Below are positions 24,701 through 36,075 of a stretch of 64,000 nt of DNA, one piece after another (within the stretch, counting starts at the first letter, position 1; every line of letters starts with the position of its first letter). The position numbers were made by a program, and so were the translations under genes. The notes under the pieces are model-generated. The model saw only the letters and a list, made by a program, of their open reading frames with translations. It had not been told where the DNA came from and did no database searches. The DNA is from Tricholomella constricta (lineage: Eukaryota > Basidiomycota > Agaricomycetes > Agaricales > Lyophyllaceae). The stretch lies in assembly GCA_013368375.1 (NCBI GenBank), contig JAACJP010000034.1:248001-312000 (forward strand). The letters run 5' to 3'.

Positions 24701-25786
24701 TCCACTTGAGTAGGATTGCGGCTTTGAGACCGGCGTCCTTCCACGCTTGCGGAGACGATGGTGCCATTACCCGGGTCATGTAGTCGGTTAAAACTGGTTT
24801 GTTAACAGTCTGTTGGCGTCGTAACCATTGTTCGGAGTGTGGACCTGCTGTGTCGAAAGCGGTGAACGCTGCCGTCAGCATGTAAAAGGCCATGGGGTGG
24901 TTTGGATTGCGGGCCAGCCAGTCAAGGGTCACCTTGACTTCGTTCGGGGAAAAACATCCCAGGCGAGATAATGTGGCGAACGCATTGGCGAGTTTCCGGC
25001 GTTCATACTTCAACGACTCGTAACGTGAGTTCAGAACGTCATATCCCAGCGTGATACTCGCTGGCAAACACGGTCAGTGGGGCTTGGGATAGAAAAATAG
25101 GCTAATCAAAGGCAAACCTTGAGGGCCCTGGGCCAGAACCGTCGTGCTACCCGCGTTTTTCCTCGCATTATCAGCGTTCACGAGAACGGCCTCCAAACTG
25201 TCAATTGCCTTGAATATCCTGAGGCCGAAAACGTCGTCCTCTTGTTTGATCCCGCATATGAGCTGGTTATTAACGAATTCGGCAAGGTGTTGGACTATAG
25301 ACGGGGGGTTTGGAGCTTCTGCTGCTTCAAATGCCTTGAACAGAAGATCTAGGCAGTCAACCAGATCCCGGCGCCTCTGGTGGAATTCGGCGATGGTGAC
25401 TTCAAGGCAATGTATAGGATCAATGTTCGGGTTTTCGGCCATCACATTGTACAGCAGCCCGGCCACATATCTTTCGGAGCAGTCGAGTTGTTGAGAGAGG
25501 AATATGGCTTGTCGCGCGAAGTCTGAATTTACCGCTACCTGTTTGCCGTCGATGATCGTCCTACCTGCTCAAAAATGAAATAAGGTTTTATACTGAGAGA
25601 GACGAAGGGCGTACCGGACTCAATCTCCTTCTGCTCTTGCGCATTCCTCGCCCCGGTATTCAGAAGACGCAGCAGAACGGGTTTTTGAACCATCAGCTCA
25701 TCAAAGAGCTCTTGTTCGCCATGTTGATATCGTTCACTTTCTAGTGTTCTGACAAGGATTTCTCGGAGCCTAGTTATTGAATTCAT
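18728..25786 (-). CDS. NUP192: Inner-ring nucleoporin Nup192/Nup205
   Basis: A large scaffold nucleoporin of about 1,900-2,000 residues, the inner-ring member that binds Nic96/Nup93. The main exon (25,0xx down to about 20,45x) is about 4.6 kb without interruption. Family blocks include SITLGYDVLNSRYESLKYE, IMAGFVDIMNVETLEDVADA, QDPHALGARRTSIHVLLDLV and LAEKCYRVVYQLCTHPRTSD. They also include FTTRYLRTREDFFARQLARV, which parallels human NUP205. Upstream exons add RTIIDGKQVAVNSDFARQAI, then FLSQQLDCSERYVAGLLYNV. Downstream, several short exons run to the end; the last reads DPETHGQSHGYIEIMARRL and ends SARDED at 18728. I chose the start at 25786 (MNSITRLREILVRTLESERY) because it aligns with the family's N-terminus. 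An in-frame Met at 25891 would add 35 residues. The exons between 18.9 and 20.4 kb are placed by frame only. Confidence 0.93.
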
Positions 25787-26045
25787 GGTCAGGCGAGAGA
25801 TGGGATCGTATAGCCAGGAGACCAAGGCGGAGAAGAACGAGGCGCGTTCAAGAAAGCGCGTAAATACAGGCAAACACGAATGTGATTCCAACTCTGTGAT
25901 GTATTCAACAAGAAGAATATGTATATGTATATTGTAGGTATATAATCAAGCGTATGTCTCGTAATAGAGAAAGACGATTATACTTTCTGAGATATTTCTT
26001 AATAGGTATAATGTAGTCGATGCAGAACAGGCTTTGAGAGAAGGT
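25787..26045. other. Short head-to-tail intergenic region
   Basis: Between the nucleoporin start and the stop codon of the next minus-strand gene. An AT-rich tract with repeated TATATG lies at about 25918-25945 and may be part of the nucleoporin promoter. Confidence 0.4.
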
Positions 26046-27568
26046 TCACCGACTGGCCAGATATTCTTTAATGGCGCCTGGCGCATCCTGTAGCAGAGTC
26101 TCCTCGGGTTCCCACGTGTCGTCCTGATCTGTGTACCCGAACCAAGAAACTTTGTACTCCTTTCCATTTGCACCGTTCCGATGCGCTTTAACCCGAGAGA
26201 CGATATATCGTGACTCCTTGGTGGGACGATCACCAGGCCAAATACGCAGGACTCTACGGCTAGGATGATTCCACGCCTTTGGTAGCACCGGCGTTGGAGG
26301 ATAAACGCCGGGGGAAGGGTTGAACAGGACACGTATTTCTGTTCGTTTCCCTTTAAATTGAGGGTGCGCTTTCCGGGAGTACTTGTCGACTTCACATAAA
26401 GCGTGCTCGACGTCGGCCAAGTCCATCGGTAGACAATCGGGGCCCAGGCCCGAAAATTTTAAATTCAGTCGTTCGAACTGCGAGCCTTGATTTTCCGCCA
26501 GCCATCGGATAATCTCCTCCTCGATGCCGGGGACGGTTTCCTTCGCGGTTTTTATCTTCTGGAGGCCAAACATCTTTCCAAGACCGGAGGATGCTCCCGG
26601 GCCAGAAATGACAAAGTCCATGTTCGAAAAGTTGAGGAGTTCCGTATATGAAAGGCTGAGCATGAGTTGGTATGTCGCGAATTCGCCCATACTGGGAAAG
26701 GACAGAAGGAGTTCATACACCTGAGCCAGATATTTCGCATTCAGGAATCGGCCAGGAAGGTCGCTCTCCATTAAAACCTCGAGTAGGCATAGATGATTGA
26801 CGTGTGCATCTTTAAACTCGAATTTGGGAGCTGGTTTCTGGAATGCCCCAGTGTAAAGCGTCGTCCCTGCCTGCTTGGCCCTGGTGAGGACTTTTCGATA
26901 TGCCTCGCGCTTATATCGCGCCCACGTGAGAGGCCCAAGCTCACTGACGAGAAGTTCCCATGTCTCTATTTTTGTGAACGTGTTGAATAAGGTAACGCGG
27001 AAGAGCACCTCTTGGGGATCCTGGGGGCCCTTTTCGATAACCTCTCGAATAATGTATTGCGAAAGCTTGTCCAGCACGCGAAACGTGTTACAAAATGCGT
27101 ATTTTTGGAATATCGGATCGTCAGACCACCTGAATAAGAAATTTTGACATGAAGGTTTGATCTTTGATGGGCAAAAGCGAAACTCTCAAGTACTCACGGC
27201 TGGGGCATTCCTGCACGACGTCGATCATCAATTGCCTTCCTTTCGGTGACGAAATGCCAAAATGTGTCGAAAACGACAGTCGGTTGAAAAGTGATGCCCT
27301 TTATGGTAATGGGATCTGCAAGACACTTTGATTTCGCAGCAGGGGCCTTCGACCCTCCTGGCCTCCCCATATTCTGAGTGTGGATTGATACTGAGGCGGC
27401 TTGGCTGCTAAGATGTCGTGCCGGGTGACCCATGTGGTGATCAAGATCGCCATCTGAGAAACTCGTCAAGTCCGAAGAATCCCCAGTAATGAACGATTGT
27501 CGCGATGATCGTCTAAGGCCTGAAACAGGTGCTATTGACGCGCCGGCTCCTGTGCGAATCGCCGGCAT
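26046..27568 (-). CDS. 5-hmdU DNA kinase-type helical domain fused to a chromodomain
   Basis: Two exons joined by an intron of about 60 nt near 27,134-27,196 (CC|GTGAGT to TTCAG|G) give 484 residues. Residues 1-90 are Ser/Gly/Arg-rich and disordered. Residues about 95-330 match the helical domain first defined in phage 5-hydroxymethyl-dUMP DNA kinases. The blocks are FDTFWHFVTERKAIDDRRRA, WSDDPIFQKYAFCNTFRVLD, KLSQYIIREVIEKGPQDPQE and VLFRVTLFNTFTKIETWELL. Residues about 415-484 are a chromodomain: ESRYIVSRVKAHRNGANGKE then YKVSWFGYTDQDDTWEPEET, with the expected aromatic positions. No P-loop kinase domain is present, so kinase activity is unlikely. The fusion suggests recruitment to methylated histone tails or heterochromatin together with binding or processing of modified DNA. 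That is inference. No TET/JBP gene lies in this window. Confidence 0.85.
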
Positions 27569-29323
27569 GCGTATACAATGAGCGACTGGAAGACCGATTT
27601 AACACGTTGTATCAAAGTGAAAGATACCTGTTTTGAAACGTAGGTTGTCAACAAAACAACGAAACAACGAAAAAAACCAATTTACAATAAGGGGAGAGGC
27701 TGCAATAACGACTAGAGACGTTTGCCAGCGTTGTGTTCGTTGTTGTGGGGATGCAAAGGTTCTCACGGCCTCTGCGTCGTTTCACCCGGCGATTACGATT
27801 ACCACAAATTTGCATCGCTTAGATTGTACTCGCTCGCGCCCCCAATATGTTCATTAAACATGCGAAGATCATAAGCTCGCCTAATGTCCAGTCTTTGCAT
27901 CAAAAGATGCACAATGTATTCTCCAATATCGGTGGTTGATCACACCCGTGCCAGCGATCAGGGGCGCCAAAGAAGAGAAGAGTTGAAATTCACCTGCGTA
28001 TGTAGATCATGTCCCTTCATGTCCTTCCTTGTCCCTGAATCTCCTTCGACTGCTGCTGCCAGGTCGCAGAGGCCAACTTGACGACCATATCAAGTTGCAT
28101 ATGCTCGTATAGACCAGTTGGATCCCAGTTGACCCCGGTAAGCAGGACGCCGGATGCTGAAGTGAATCGACTCACGGTGGATTTCATAGACATCCAATTG
28201 AGTATTCGCTGCTTTATACTGCACTGTGAGTTTATTGCAGTGCAGCAAATATTTATCAGAGCTGCCATAGCAGGCCGCTCGCTTGGAAGAAAACACTGTT
28301 TATGCTTACTGGCAGCCTTGCATAGCTGTAGGCTCCTAAGCAGAAGATCATTTAATCTCTGACGCATTTTGAAAATAATTGGAACTTATTGGACGTTTTC
28401 CTTGCGTCGGATTTAGAAGCTTGCGTATCAAGATACAATTACCACACTTGCAAGTTGCGCGAGAGGATGGCGTTAAGAAACGAATCGGATTTGTTGGGAG
28501 TCGCTTCCGCCTGTGTTAACGAACCGCCGGCGGACTTGAATCCTGATTAAATCCCGGGCCATAAGGGCATCAGCTCCCGGCATCCTGGAACGATACCATC
28601 CATCAGGCGTCAGGGGGTTGGGGATGGTGATCCCAAATCCCAGGCCGTGGACGCGTCGGTTCAGCATTTCCATCAGACCCGAGTATGCGGTCGGCGGGAT
28701 TAGAATTGTCCCTGTTGACCTGGAGAGATTTAGGAGAGCTCAAGCATTAGCAAAACTTTGCGTCCGCGGAGACAGGACCAATTGCAAGGGGTAAAGTTGT
28801 TTTTTGCGCCTGAAATACGAAGATATGCCATTTCAATTTCGCGACATGGAGTGTGAAATTCCTACTTTACACTTACACCGGCAGTTTTGCTTAAACAATT
28901 TTCGACTCGACCGTCGGTAGGTACGTTACAAATCGTGATCCATAACCTTCGGTGCAAAGGCGATCTTTCTGTCTCCCGCCTGCATGACTTCCTCCGTTTT
29001 GCGCGTGGAGCGAATTCAGAGGGTCGGCGTCGGAAAACACCATTTGCATGGGTGTATGATCCTTGATGTCGTTGGAGACTCGGGAGAAGCGCCACTGTTG
29101 TTGAAAAAGCGTCGCCTGCCTCAACGATTTCGCCGGCAAACTGCGGCAGGTTAACGACCTCCTTCATCAACACGAGCAAACAACGCCTTGGTGTTCGAAC
29201 CTCTACAATTCACGACAAAACTATGCACTGAGACGAGACTGCCTGTCTTCGAAAACTGTAATAGACCGAAATTCTACAGGACTAGAAGCAGCAGAAGCAC
29301 AACCTGGCCCTGAAGCATACACC
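27569..29323. other. Long divergent intergenic region
   Basis: About 1.75 kb between the divergent HMUDK-helical/chromodomain and METTL14-like genes. It should carry both promoters. A minus-strand stretch at about 28,540-28,720 reads ILIPPTAYSGLMEMLNRRVH and GLGFGITIPNPLTPDGWYRS, which is protein-like but has no start, stop or known family. Short open frames at 28,862-29,179 (minus) do not match anything. Confidence 0.45.
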
Positions 29324-31279
29324 ATGTCCGCGACAGTCACAACATTGGAAATAATCAGTTCCGCCAATGAATTGCTCGCTTCACACAGTGCCCTCGTCGC
29401 AAACATCCGAAGTTCCCAGAAGAACCATCGCTTGCAGTTGCAACGACTCCACTCACCCTCACACGAACTTCTGAAACTCCCACTCATCCCGTCGCCTCCG
29501 TCCTCTCCAACCTCGGACGCTTCTCCTCCGACTTCACCGGGGTTTCAACTGCAGGATACATATCGTCCAGATTTACCGCCGGCGAAACGCGCGAGGCTAG
29601 CTCGATATGCGAATTACGTACCTGAAGAAGAGACCGTTCGGAACGATTACTCCCAACGTTATGTTGACGCCGGTGAGTGGCCACAGAATTGGGTGTTGGG
29701 CGCGGAACCGGAACATCGGTTTGAAGAGTCAGTCGTTCTCGATCGGACATTCACTGTCGATTGGTGTGCTCAATGTTGCGCAAACTAGATATCCCAAACA
29801 GCAGCGTCTGCTAAACCTGAAAAAGGCGTCCGTTGCGAGCACATCCCATCCTCCAGCGTATCTTTCTTACTCGGAGCTACTGTCTATACAACCGTGTAAA
29901 TTCGACGTCATCCTGCTAGACCCTCCATTTTCATCCTCGTTTACTTGGGATCACCTCCAGGAACTCCCAATTCCAAGTTTTGCAGGCGACCCCAGTTTTG
30001 TATTTCTGTGGGTTGGCAGTGGGGCTGGCGAGGGATTAGAAAGGGGGCGGGAGGTGCTGGCGAAGTGGGGATATCGCCGGTGTGAAGATGTTGTCTGGGT
30101 CAAAACCAATAAAACGAGTAACAAGGGGCCTGGAGTACGTCGCTCATAATATCCTCTCAAGTTTGACTCATTGCATTTATAGACTGACCCACCAACCACG
30201 TCGCTGCTTACTCGCACCAAACAACATTGTCTCATTGGGATACGTGGAACAGTGCGGCGGTCAACAGACAGCTGGTTTGTTCATTGCAACGTCGGTGCGT
30301 GATACAAGGTGGGCTCTTGTGGTCAATCAGATCAATATTTCGAACAGACACGGACGTGATTTTCTGGGAAGGGGACTCCTTGGATCCAACGAGGAAGCCC
30401 CCAGAAATGTACACTCTCATCGAAAACTTCTGTCTCGGGCTGCGTCGCCTTGAAATATTCGGGCGACCTTCGTCTCTCCGCCGTGGATGGGTCACAGTCC
30501 TGGCAGAGGGTCAGCACGAACGTTTACCTCCACCCGCGGACGCACGAGGCACAATCCACGTCGAGGGCGAAGAGGGCGGGCTCGCGACGAGGTGGGAGCG
30601 GGAGACCTGGGAAGAGGCGATCAAGGAGCGGGCGAATGGGGGCAAGGCAGTTGTGCCGATGACGCCAGAGATCGATGCCCTGCGGCCGAAATCGCCATTC
30701 CGCCCGGGGCAGACGAATGCGAATGCGAATTCGCAGGGGGGAGGGGGCACCTCGGGCCCACGATTCACGAGCGGAAACCGGATGGGCTTCGCAGGTGCTG
30801 GGCCGGCTGCGCAGGGCCAGGGACTCGGGCAGAATCAGATGATGGCGCAGCCAATAATGGGTATGGGAATGAATGCGATGGGCATGGGAATAGGTGGGGC
30901 TGTGGGGGTGGATGAGATGATGGGAGCTTGGAACCCTATGATGGGCGGGATGGGAGGGATGAATGTCGGAGGAATGGGCAATATGAATATGGGGAATATG
31001 GGTAGAATGAACCCAGGGATGGCAAGGATGACGATGCCTATGATGGGGAATATGGGCATGGGCGGAGGTGGCTACGGAGTTGGTGGAGGTATGTTCAATC
31101 CTGGAATGAATAACGGTGGGATGGGATGGGCTGAGCAGGGGCAGTTTGGTATGGAAGGTGGGTGGGACGGTGACGGGATGATGAATGTGGGTGTGAATGG
31201 CATGACCATGAATCCCATGAATATGCCTGGTGGCGGGATGGGAATGGGTCAGTGGGGTTCCGGTGCTGGGACCTTTTAG
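29324..31279 (+). CDS. METTL14: METTL14-like MT-A70 RNA methyltransferase subunit
   Basis: Four exons, 29324-29727, 29789-30134, 30183-30294 and 30348-31279, give 597 residues; introns are 61, 48 and 53 nt. The MT-A70 domain (about residues 135-400) matches METTL14: [60 protein letters not shown] and [20 protein letters not shown]. It ends with the conserved [15 protein letters not shown]. Human METTL14 is the RNA-binding, non-catalytic partner of METTL3 in N6-methyladenosine writing. Here the catalytic-loop position reads DPPF (residues 179-182) where animal METTL14 has EPPL. Residues about 430-597 are a Met/Gly/Asn-rich low-complexity tail ([20 protein letters not shown]) in place of the RGG tail of animals. 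The METTL3-type partner is not in the window. Confidence 0.9.
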
Positions 31280-32571
31280 GTGGTCTGGGATTCCATCCAT
31301 GTTTTATATATACAACACTGTACTCCAGCTATCTCAGGACGTTTTTGTACCCATACTATTGCTAACTACTACTTCCGATGGAACAACACCCGCGCCGTGC
31401 GAGTCAACGTCAGCACAGTCAGGTTGGGGCACGTCCCATGTCCTCCAGTGTTCGCTGCACTGAGTGTCTTGTACACGAGACGACGCTCAGGATATGTTAC
31501 GCTCGCGGGTTATAGCATTCTTACCGCGTGTTGTCCTTGATGGTCCTGGTGCTGAAACAGGCACGGATCCCAGACGAGGAGGTCGGCTTTCTATCACCTT
31601 GCTCGAAAGCAATACCAACCGAGAACCCTGCGGACATGTCCGTTACCAGCCATGTGGCGTACGCCTGTTAGGCGGTTAACAGACATTGTCCGGCACAAAG
31701 GTCCGATGGAGGCGCGGGGGATGTCTCCGGTGTCAAGGTATAGTTTGAAGATGAAGTATTAATTAAAGCGCAGTACCGGCGCCACATACGTCAGATGCTT
31801 GGCGTCATTCAAGCCGCGGCTTGTGCCATCGTTTTATATTCGCTGCCTGAATTTTTGCGACGGTCCACAAAGTTCTACATCTCATTCCATCCATCCATCC
31901 ATCCATCCATTCCCATCTCTCTCCGCGCTCTCTTCTTTTCTACCGTCGCTTTTGCTCAAGGGATTGCATATTGCCTGTAGAAAAGGTTGGAGACCTGTTA
32001 TCTTCATCACAACGCATTGGTCATCGGGGGCTAGGGACGGGCGGCCTGGCGGTTTTTTTGTTTTAACCATCCTTGGTATTAAGTGTTTATGTATCTATAA
32101 TATAGTGGGGATCCTTGAGGTCTCTTTGCCACATTTATATTGTCTAGCGCTGTATTGACTTTTTGATTACTTTCTGGGTACTTTTGAACTTCTTGTGTAA
32201 AAGATACATTTTCTTTCACCATACACTGGTGCTGCTAACGACCTATACGATACTGATACTATTCATCCTGGCTCAACTCGCCACACCGTTTGCGAACCAA
32301 TATTTAGAACTATTCGTGATGTTCCGGTCATTTTGCAGTGCAAGAATATGCGGCGAAAATAGGAGCCACAAACCACAGTTACCTCCGTAAATTTATATGG
32401 CCTCAAATAGTTATGATGTTGTATGTAGCAAGCCGGGTTTTGTGCAAGTATTCCGAAAGGATTCTAGGTACCCCGATCGTGATCTCACCCGTGATCGAGA
32501 TTACATAATCCAGCAGCGAGATTTTTTTGGACGCCGTGCTACATAGACGCGATTCACGACTTGTTGCAGAC
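31280..32571. other. Intergenic region with a CCAT microsatellite
   Basis: About 1.3 kb between METTL14-like and NOC2, both plus strand. Contains the CCAT repeat annotated separately and a T-rich stretch around 32,155-32,215. No supported gene. Confidence 0.5.
31887..31910. repeat. (CCAT)6 microsatellite
   Basis: Six perfect tandem CCAT units. Too short to be more than an ordinary microsatellite. Confidence 0.95.
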
Positions 32572-35334
32572 ATGGGCAAAAAAAAAGCCTCCAAGGCGAC
32601 CAAAAAGTTCGCGTCCAGCGGGCAGCTTAAAAAGGTCATCCAGGCTCGGCATAAGCACCAGCAGATCCGGAAGAGGACGCAAGGACGGCGCGGCGGTGCG
32701 AAGGATGGGAAGGAGGAGCCAGAGAACGCAGATGGCGAGAGGGACAAGATAGAGAAGTCTGCACCTACGAAAGAGAAGAAGAGGTGAGTTCACAGTACTG
32801 GCGCTTTGTATTTATCGAAGTGGAGACTAACGCCGAGCATAGTAAGAAGGGCATGTCTGTTGACGACCTGTTGGGAGCCGGATTCATGGACGGGTCTGAC
32901 GATAGCGAGGATGATGATGATCAGGTTAGTCTGTATCGGAATTTATACTATGCCCGTAATAATCTTGGACCAGGACATGGCTGGAGAGGAGTCCGAGGAG
33001 GAGGACGGCGAGGATGATTTTCACGACGATGCATCTTTCGCTTCAGTGGATGATCTTGAAAGTTTGGGATATTTTACTGCTTCATCTTACCGCCCAACTC
33101 ATGCCGCGTTTTCTCTGCAGAGGAAGGTGAAGCCCATCTCATGGAGCTGTCGAAGCTCGCGGAGAAGGATCCCGAATTCTACAAGTACCTGCAGGAAAAC
33201 GATCAAGAGTTGCTTGACTTCAATCTCGACAAGGGAGGCGATATGAATTCTGACGAGGATGAGGAAGGCGCAGAGGGCGACGAGGACATAGACATGGAGG
33301 ATGAGAAAATGCCGACATTGACTATGGCCTTGCTCCGTAAATGGCAAAAAGCCCTCCTTGACGTGTGTTATCTTGCAAACTCTTGGATACCTGCACTGAC
33401 GAGCTGAATGGTGCGTGTTAGCAACGCTCCCTAAGGGCACTGCGGAAGATGTTGATCGCTTTCCGTGCGGCGGCACATTTGAACGAGGACGGTCAAGTAC
33501 TCGCGTGGAGTATTGATAGCTCGTCAGGTCCGTTTCCTTTTCCGACGTTTCACGCCTCTGTCTGACGGAGTCCTTCCGTAGTCTATAACAAATTGGTGAC
33601 CACAACACTCAGGTACACGCCTGTTGTGCTGGAGCATCATGTACCATACAAAACGTTGGCGAATGGGAAGTTGTACGTACATTCCCTGATTTTGTATCTT
33701 TATTTGCTGACTCTTCTTTCAGTAAGCCCCCAACACAGACACCAAAGTTCAAAACGCTTCAGAAGCTGATTTTGGCATACTTCCACAACGTAATTCACAT
33801 CCTTTCTCAACTTACGGACAACGATTTGCTCCAGCTTGCTGTTACGGAGAGCGCCAAGCTGATACCGTACATCGTGAGCAGTCGCAAGGCAGTCAAATTA
33901 TATCTCAAGGTCAGCATCATCAGAAAATGATTAATAGCTGAATGATTGACCCTCTTCTCCGCAGAAATGCCTGGAGCTGTGGTCAAGTGCTCAGGATAGC
34001 ATACGGATAGCTGCATTTTTAGCCATCAGGAGACTTGCGTCAGTCACCGACGAGTCGATCATGGATAACGTCTTGAAGGTACGTGTTTCAGATTCGACAC
34101 ATGGTATAGCATAGTCCCTTTCTTACGCCGATCTCTGGCACCAGGGTATTTACTTGACCTTGATTCGGTCGTCGAAGTCCACGAGTGTCCATACCCTCCC
34201 ATCTATCAACCTGATGAAGAACTCGGCGTCCGAGATATTCTGCATCGATCACTCTACGGCCTACCAGCATGCGTTTGGGTATATCCGCCAACTTGCCATC
34301 CACTTGCGGAATAGCATGAAAGTCAAGACTAAAGTTTGTCTCTTGTAATCATACGTGTGACATCCGCTGACGGGATATTCCCGCCTGTCAGGAAGCTTAC
34401 AAGCAAGTCTACAATTGGCAATACGTCCACTGTATTGATTTCTGGTCGATCGTGCTCGCGCGGGCATGCGACGCCCGGACGCAAGCCGAAAACGGTGGCA
34501 AGGAGAGCGATCTCAAGCCACTGATCTATCCATTCGTCCAGGTCTGCCTTGGAGCAATCAAGTGAGCAATCTATCAACGTTATCGATATCCATCCATCGC
34601 TGACGGAATAACACCTGGTCGGCATTCAGGCTCATTTCCACCAGCCGCTCGTATCCTTTCCACCTCCACATCATACGCTCACTCCTTCATCTTACCAAAC
34701 ACAGCGAAACATTTATCCCTCTTTCGCCGTACCTTGTCCCCATTCTTACCGCGACCCTCGCCCCATCGACTCGGGCCAAACCGTCCACCCTTCGACCACT
34801 TGACCTGGAGGTTCAGATCCGCGCACCTCAGCAATACGTGAAAACGCGGGTGTATTATGAAGGTATCCTAGAGGAGACAACGTTCTTGCTGGCGGAATGG
34901 CTCGCAAGTCCGGCGGTGCAGGGCAGCATCGCGTTTTCGGAGATCGTTGTGCCAATTGTGGTCCTCCTGCGCAAAGCCTTGAAAAGTGCCAGAACAGGAT
35001 CCGGGTCCGGGGCAGGGTCTGGTAAGGATCAGGGACTGGTTAAGATTCTGCTTGAGCGAATAGAGGAGAGCGGGCGCTGGATCGAGCAGCAGCGGAAAGG
35101 CGTATCGTTTGCGCCTGGTAAGCTTGAAGATGTGGAGGAGTGGGAACGTGTGGTGAGGGGCAAGGTTGCGGAGTCGGCGCTGGGCAAGTATGTCAAAATA
35201 CAAAACAAGACACGGGAAAAGCGTCGGAAACTTGTGGAGAAGGTTAGTGCTCATTGCCGAGTTCCAATGGGGATCTTACTGACGAGCGTTGACAGGCTCG
35301 GGAAGGCGAAGATGAGATTCTCGATGAGTCCTGA
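32572..35334 (+). CDS. NOC2: Nucleolar complex protein 2 (60S ribosome assembly)
   Basis: A multi-exon NOC2 homologue. NOC2 pairs with NOC1 and then NOC3 to move pre-60S particles through the nucleolus and nucleoplasm. The start at 32572 gives a very basic N-terminus ([20 protein letters not shown]), chosen over an upstream in-frame ATG at 32527. Acidic stretches follow ([26 protein letters not shown]). The core has [60 protein letters not shown] and [20 protein letters not shown]. The C-terminal part is [20 protein letters not shown] and ends [13 protein letters not shown] at 35334. A short basic coiled segment ([13 protein letters not shown]) precedes the last intron. The last exon begins right after GACAG at 35295. 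All motifs expected of the family are seen. Confidence 0.93.
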
Positions 35335-35689
35335 GGGGAGATTCTATTAAGGTTGGGGTTGCATCGATATTTTTAGACCGCCAACATTCAGTGCGACACA
35401 AGCTGGGCGACAGAGGCACGGCATCAGGCGTTTCCCATGAACGTGTGCATATGATAACACTTCAATGACAACTTTCGTTCACACTGATCCATCTGGTGGC
35501 TGCGGCATCTTGCGATGCGCGATAGCTCTGAGATTCCAGAATCCTAAGGAGATACGGTGAATCAGAGAACGGATATCAGCGAGCGATGAATTCTACAAAA
35601 GGCCCATGCTAGATACATGCTGCTCGGCGCATGTCGGAGGTGAGCATCGCGCACCGATGGTTTACGCCTCCGAGAATACCTACCATCAA
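35335..35689. other. Tail-to-tail intergenic region
   Basis: Between NOC2 (plus) and the small minus-strand gene at 35690. No coding sequence seen. Confidence 0.45.
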
Positions 35690-36075
35690 CTACCATATCC
35701 CAAAAAAGACCTTCCACCAGGGTCTTCCGATGCCCTTCGCGCTCTTTTCGAAACCTTCGACAAGCCGATCATAGTGAAGAGGCATTGACACGGGTTGTAA
35801 TGTTTTCTTGGAAAGGGGATACTAAGAAAAGTAAAACAAATCCGGATTAGTGGGAGGCTTTGAGGTTCGCGGGAGAAGCACACCTGCTTATACATCTCAT
35901 TATCTCTCAAGGCACGTGTGGCTTGCACGGCCTGGGGAGTGAGCCTCGGGTGCGTGGCTAGGGACTGCCACAAGGTCTGCAGCTGCAGATTCGGGCGAAA
36001 TGGATCTTTGACCCACGTCGCAGCGATCCCGCTCATTTTCTGCGCTAGTTTCGTGGGGGCTTGAGTGGTCGCCAT
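35690..36075 (-). CDS. Small conserved protein, possibly mitochondrial
   Basis: Two exons. The first gives MATTQAPTKLAQKMSGIAAT, then WVKDPFRPNLQLQTLWQSLA and THPRLTPQAVQATRALRDNE. It ends before GTGTGC. After an intron of about 77 nt ending CCAAG, the second exon reads TLQPVSMPLHYDRLVEGFEK then SAKGIGRPWWKVFFGIW and stops at 35690-35692. The total is about 105 residues. The conserved-looking aromatic C-terminus (RPWWKVFFGIW) and basic/amphipathic N-terminus suggest a small mitochondrial or membrane-associated protein. I do not recognise a named family and the location is inference. Continuing in the first exon's frame across the intron would give a different, less coherent tail. Confidence 0.7.

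Noticed and set aside
30524..31300. 258-codon minus-strand frame rich in His and Pro
   Set aside because: It is the complement of the Met/Gly-rich METTL14 tail; its composition follows from that and no start context or domain supports it.
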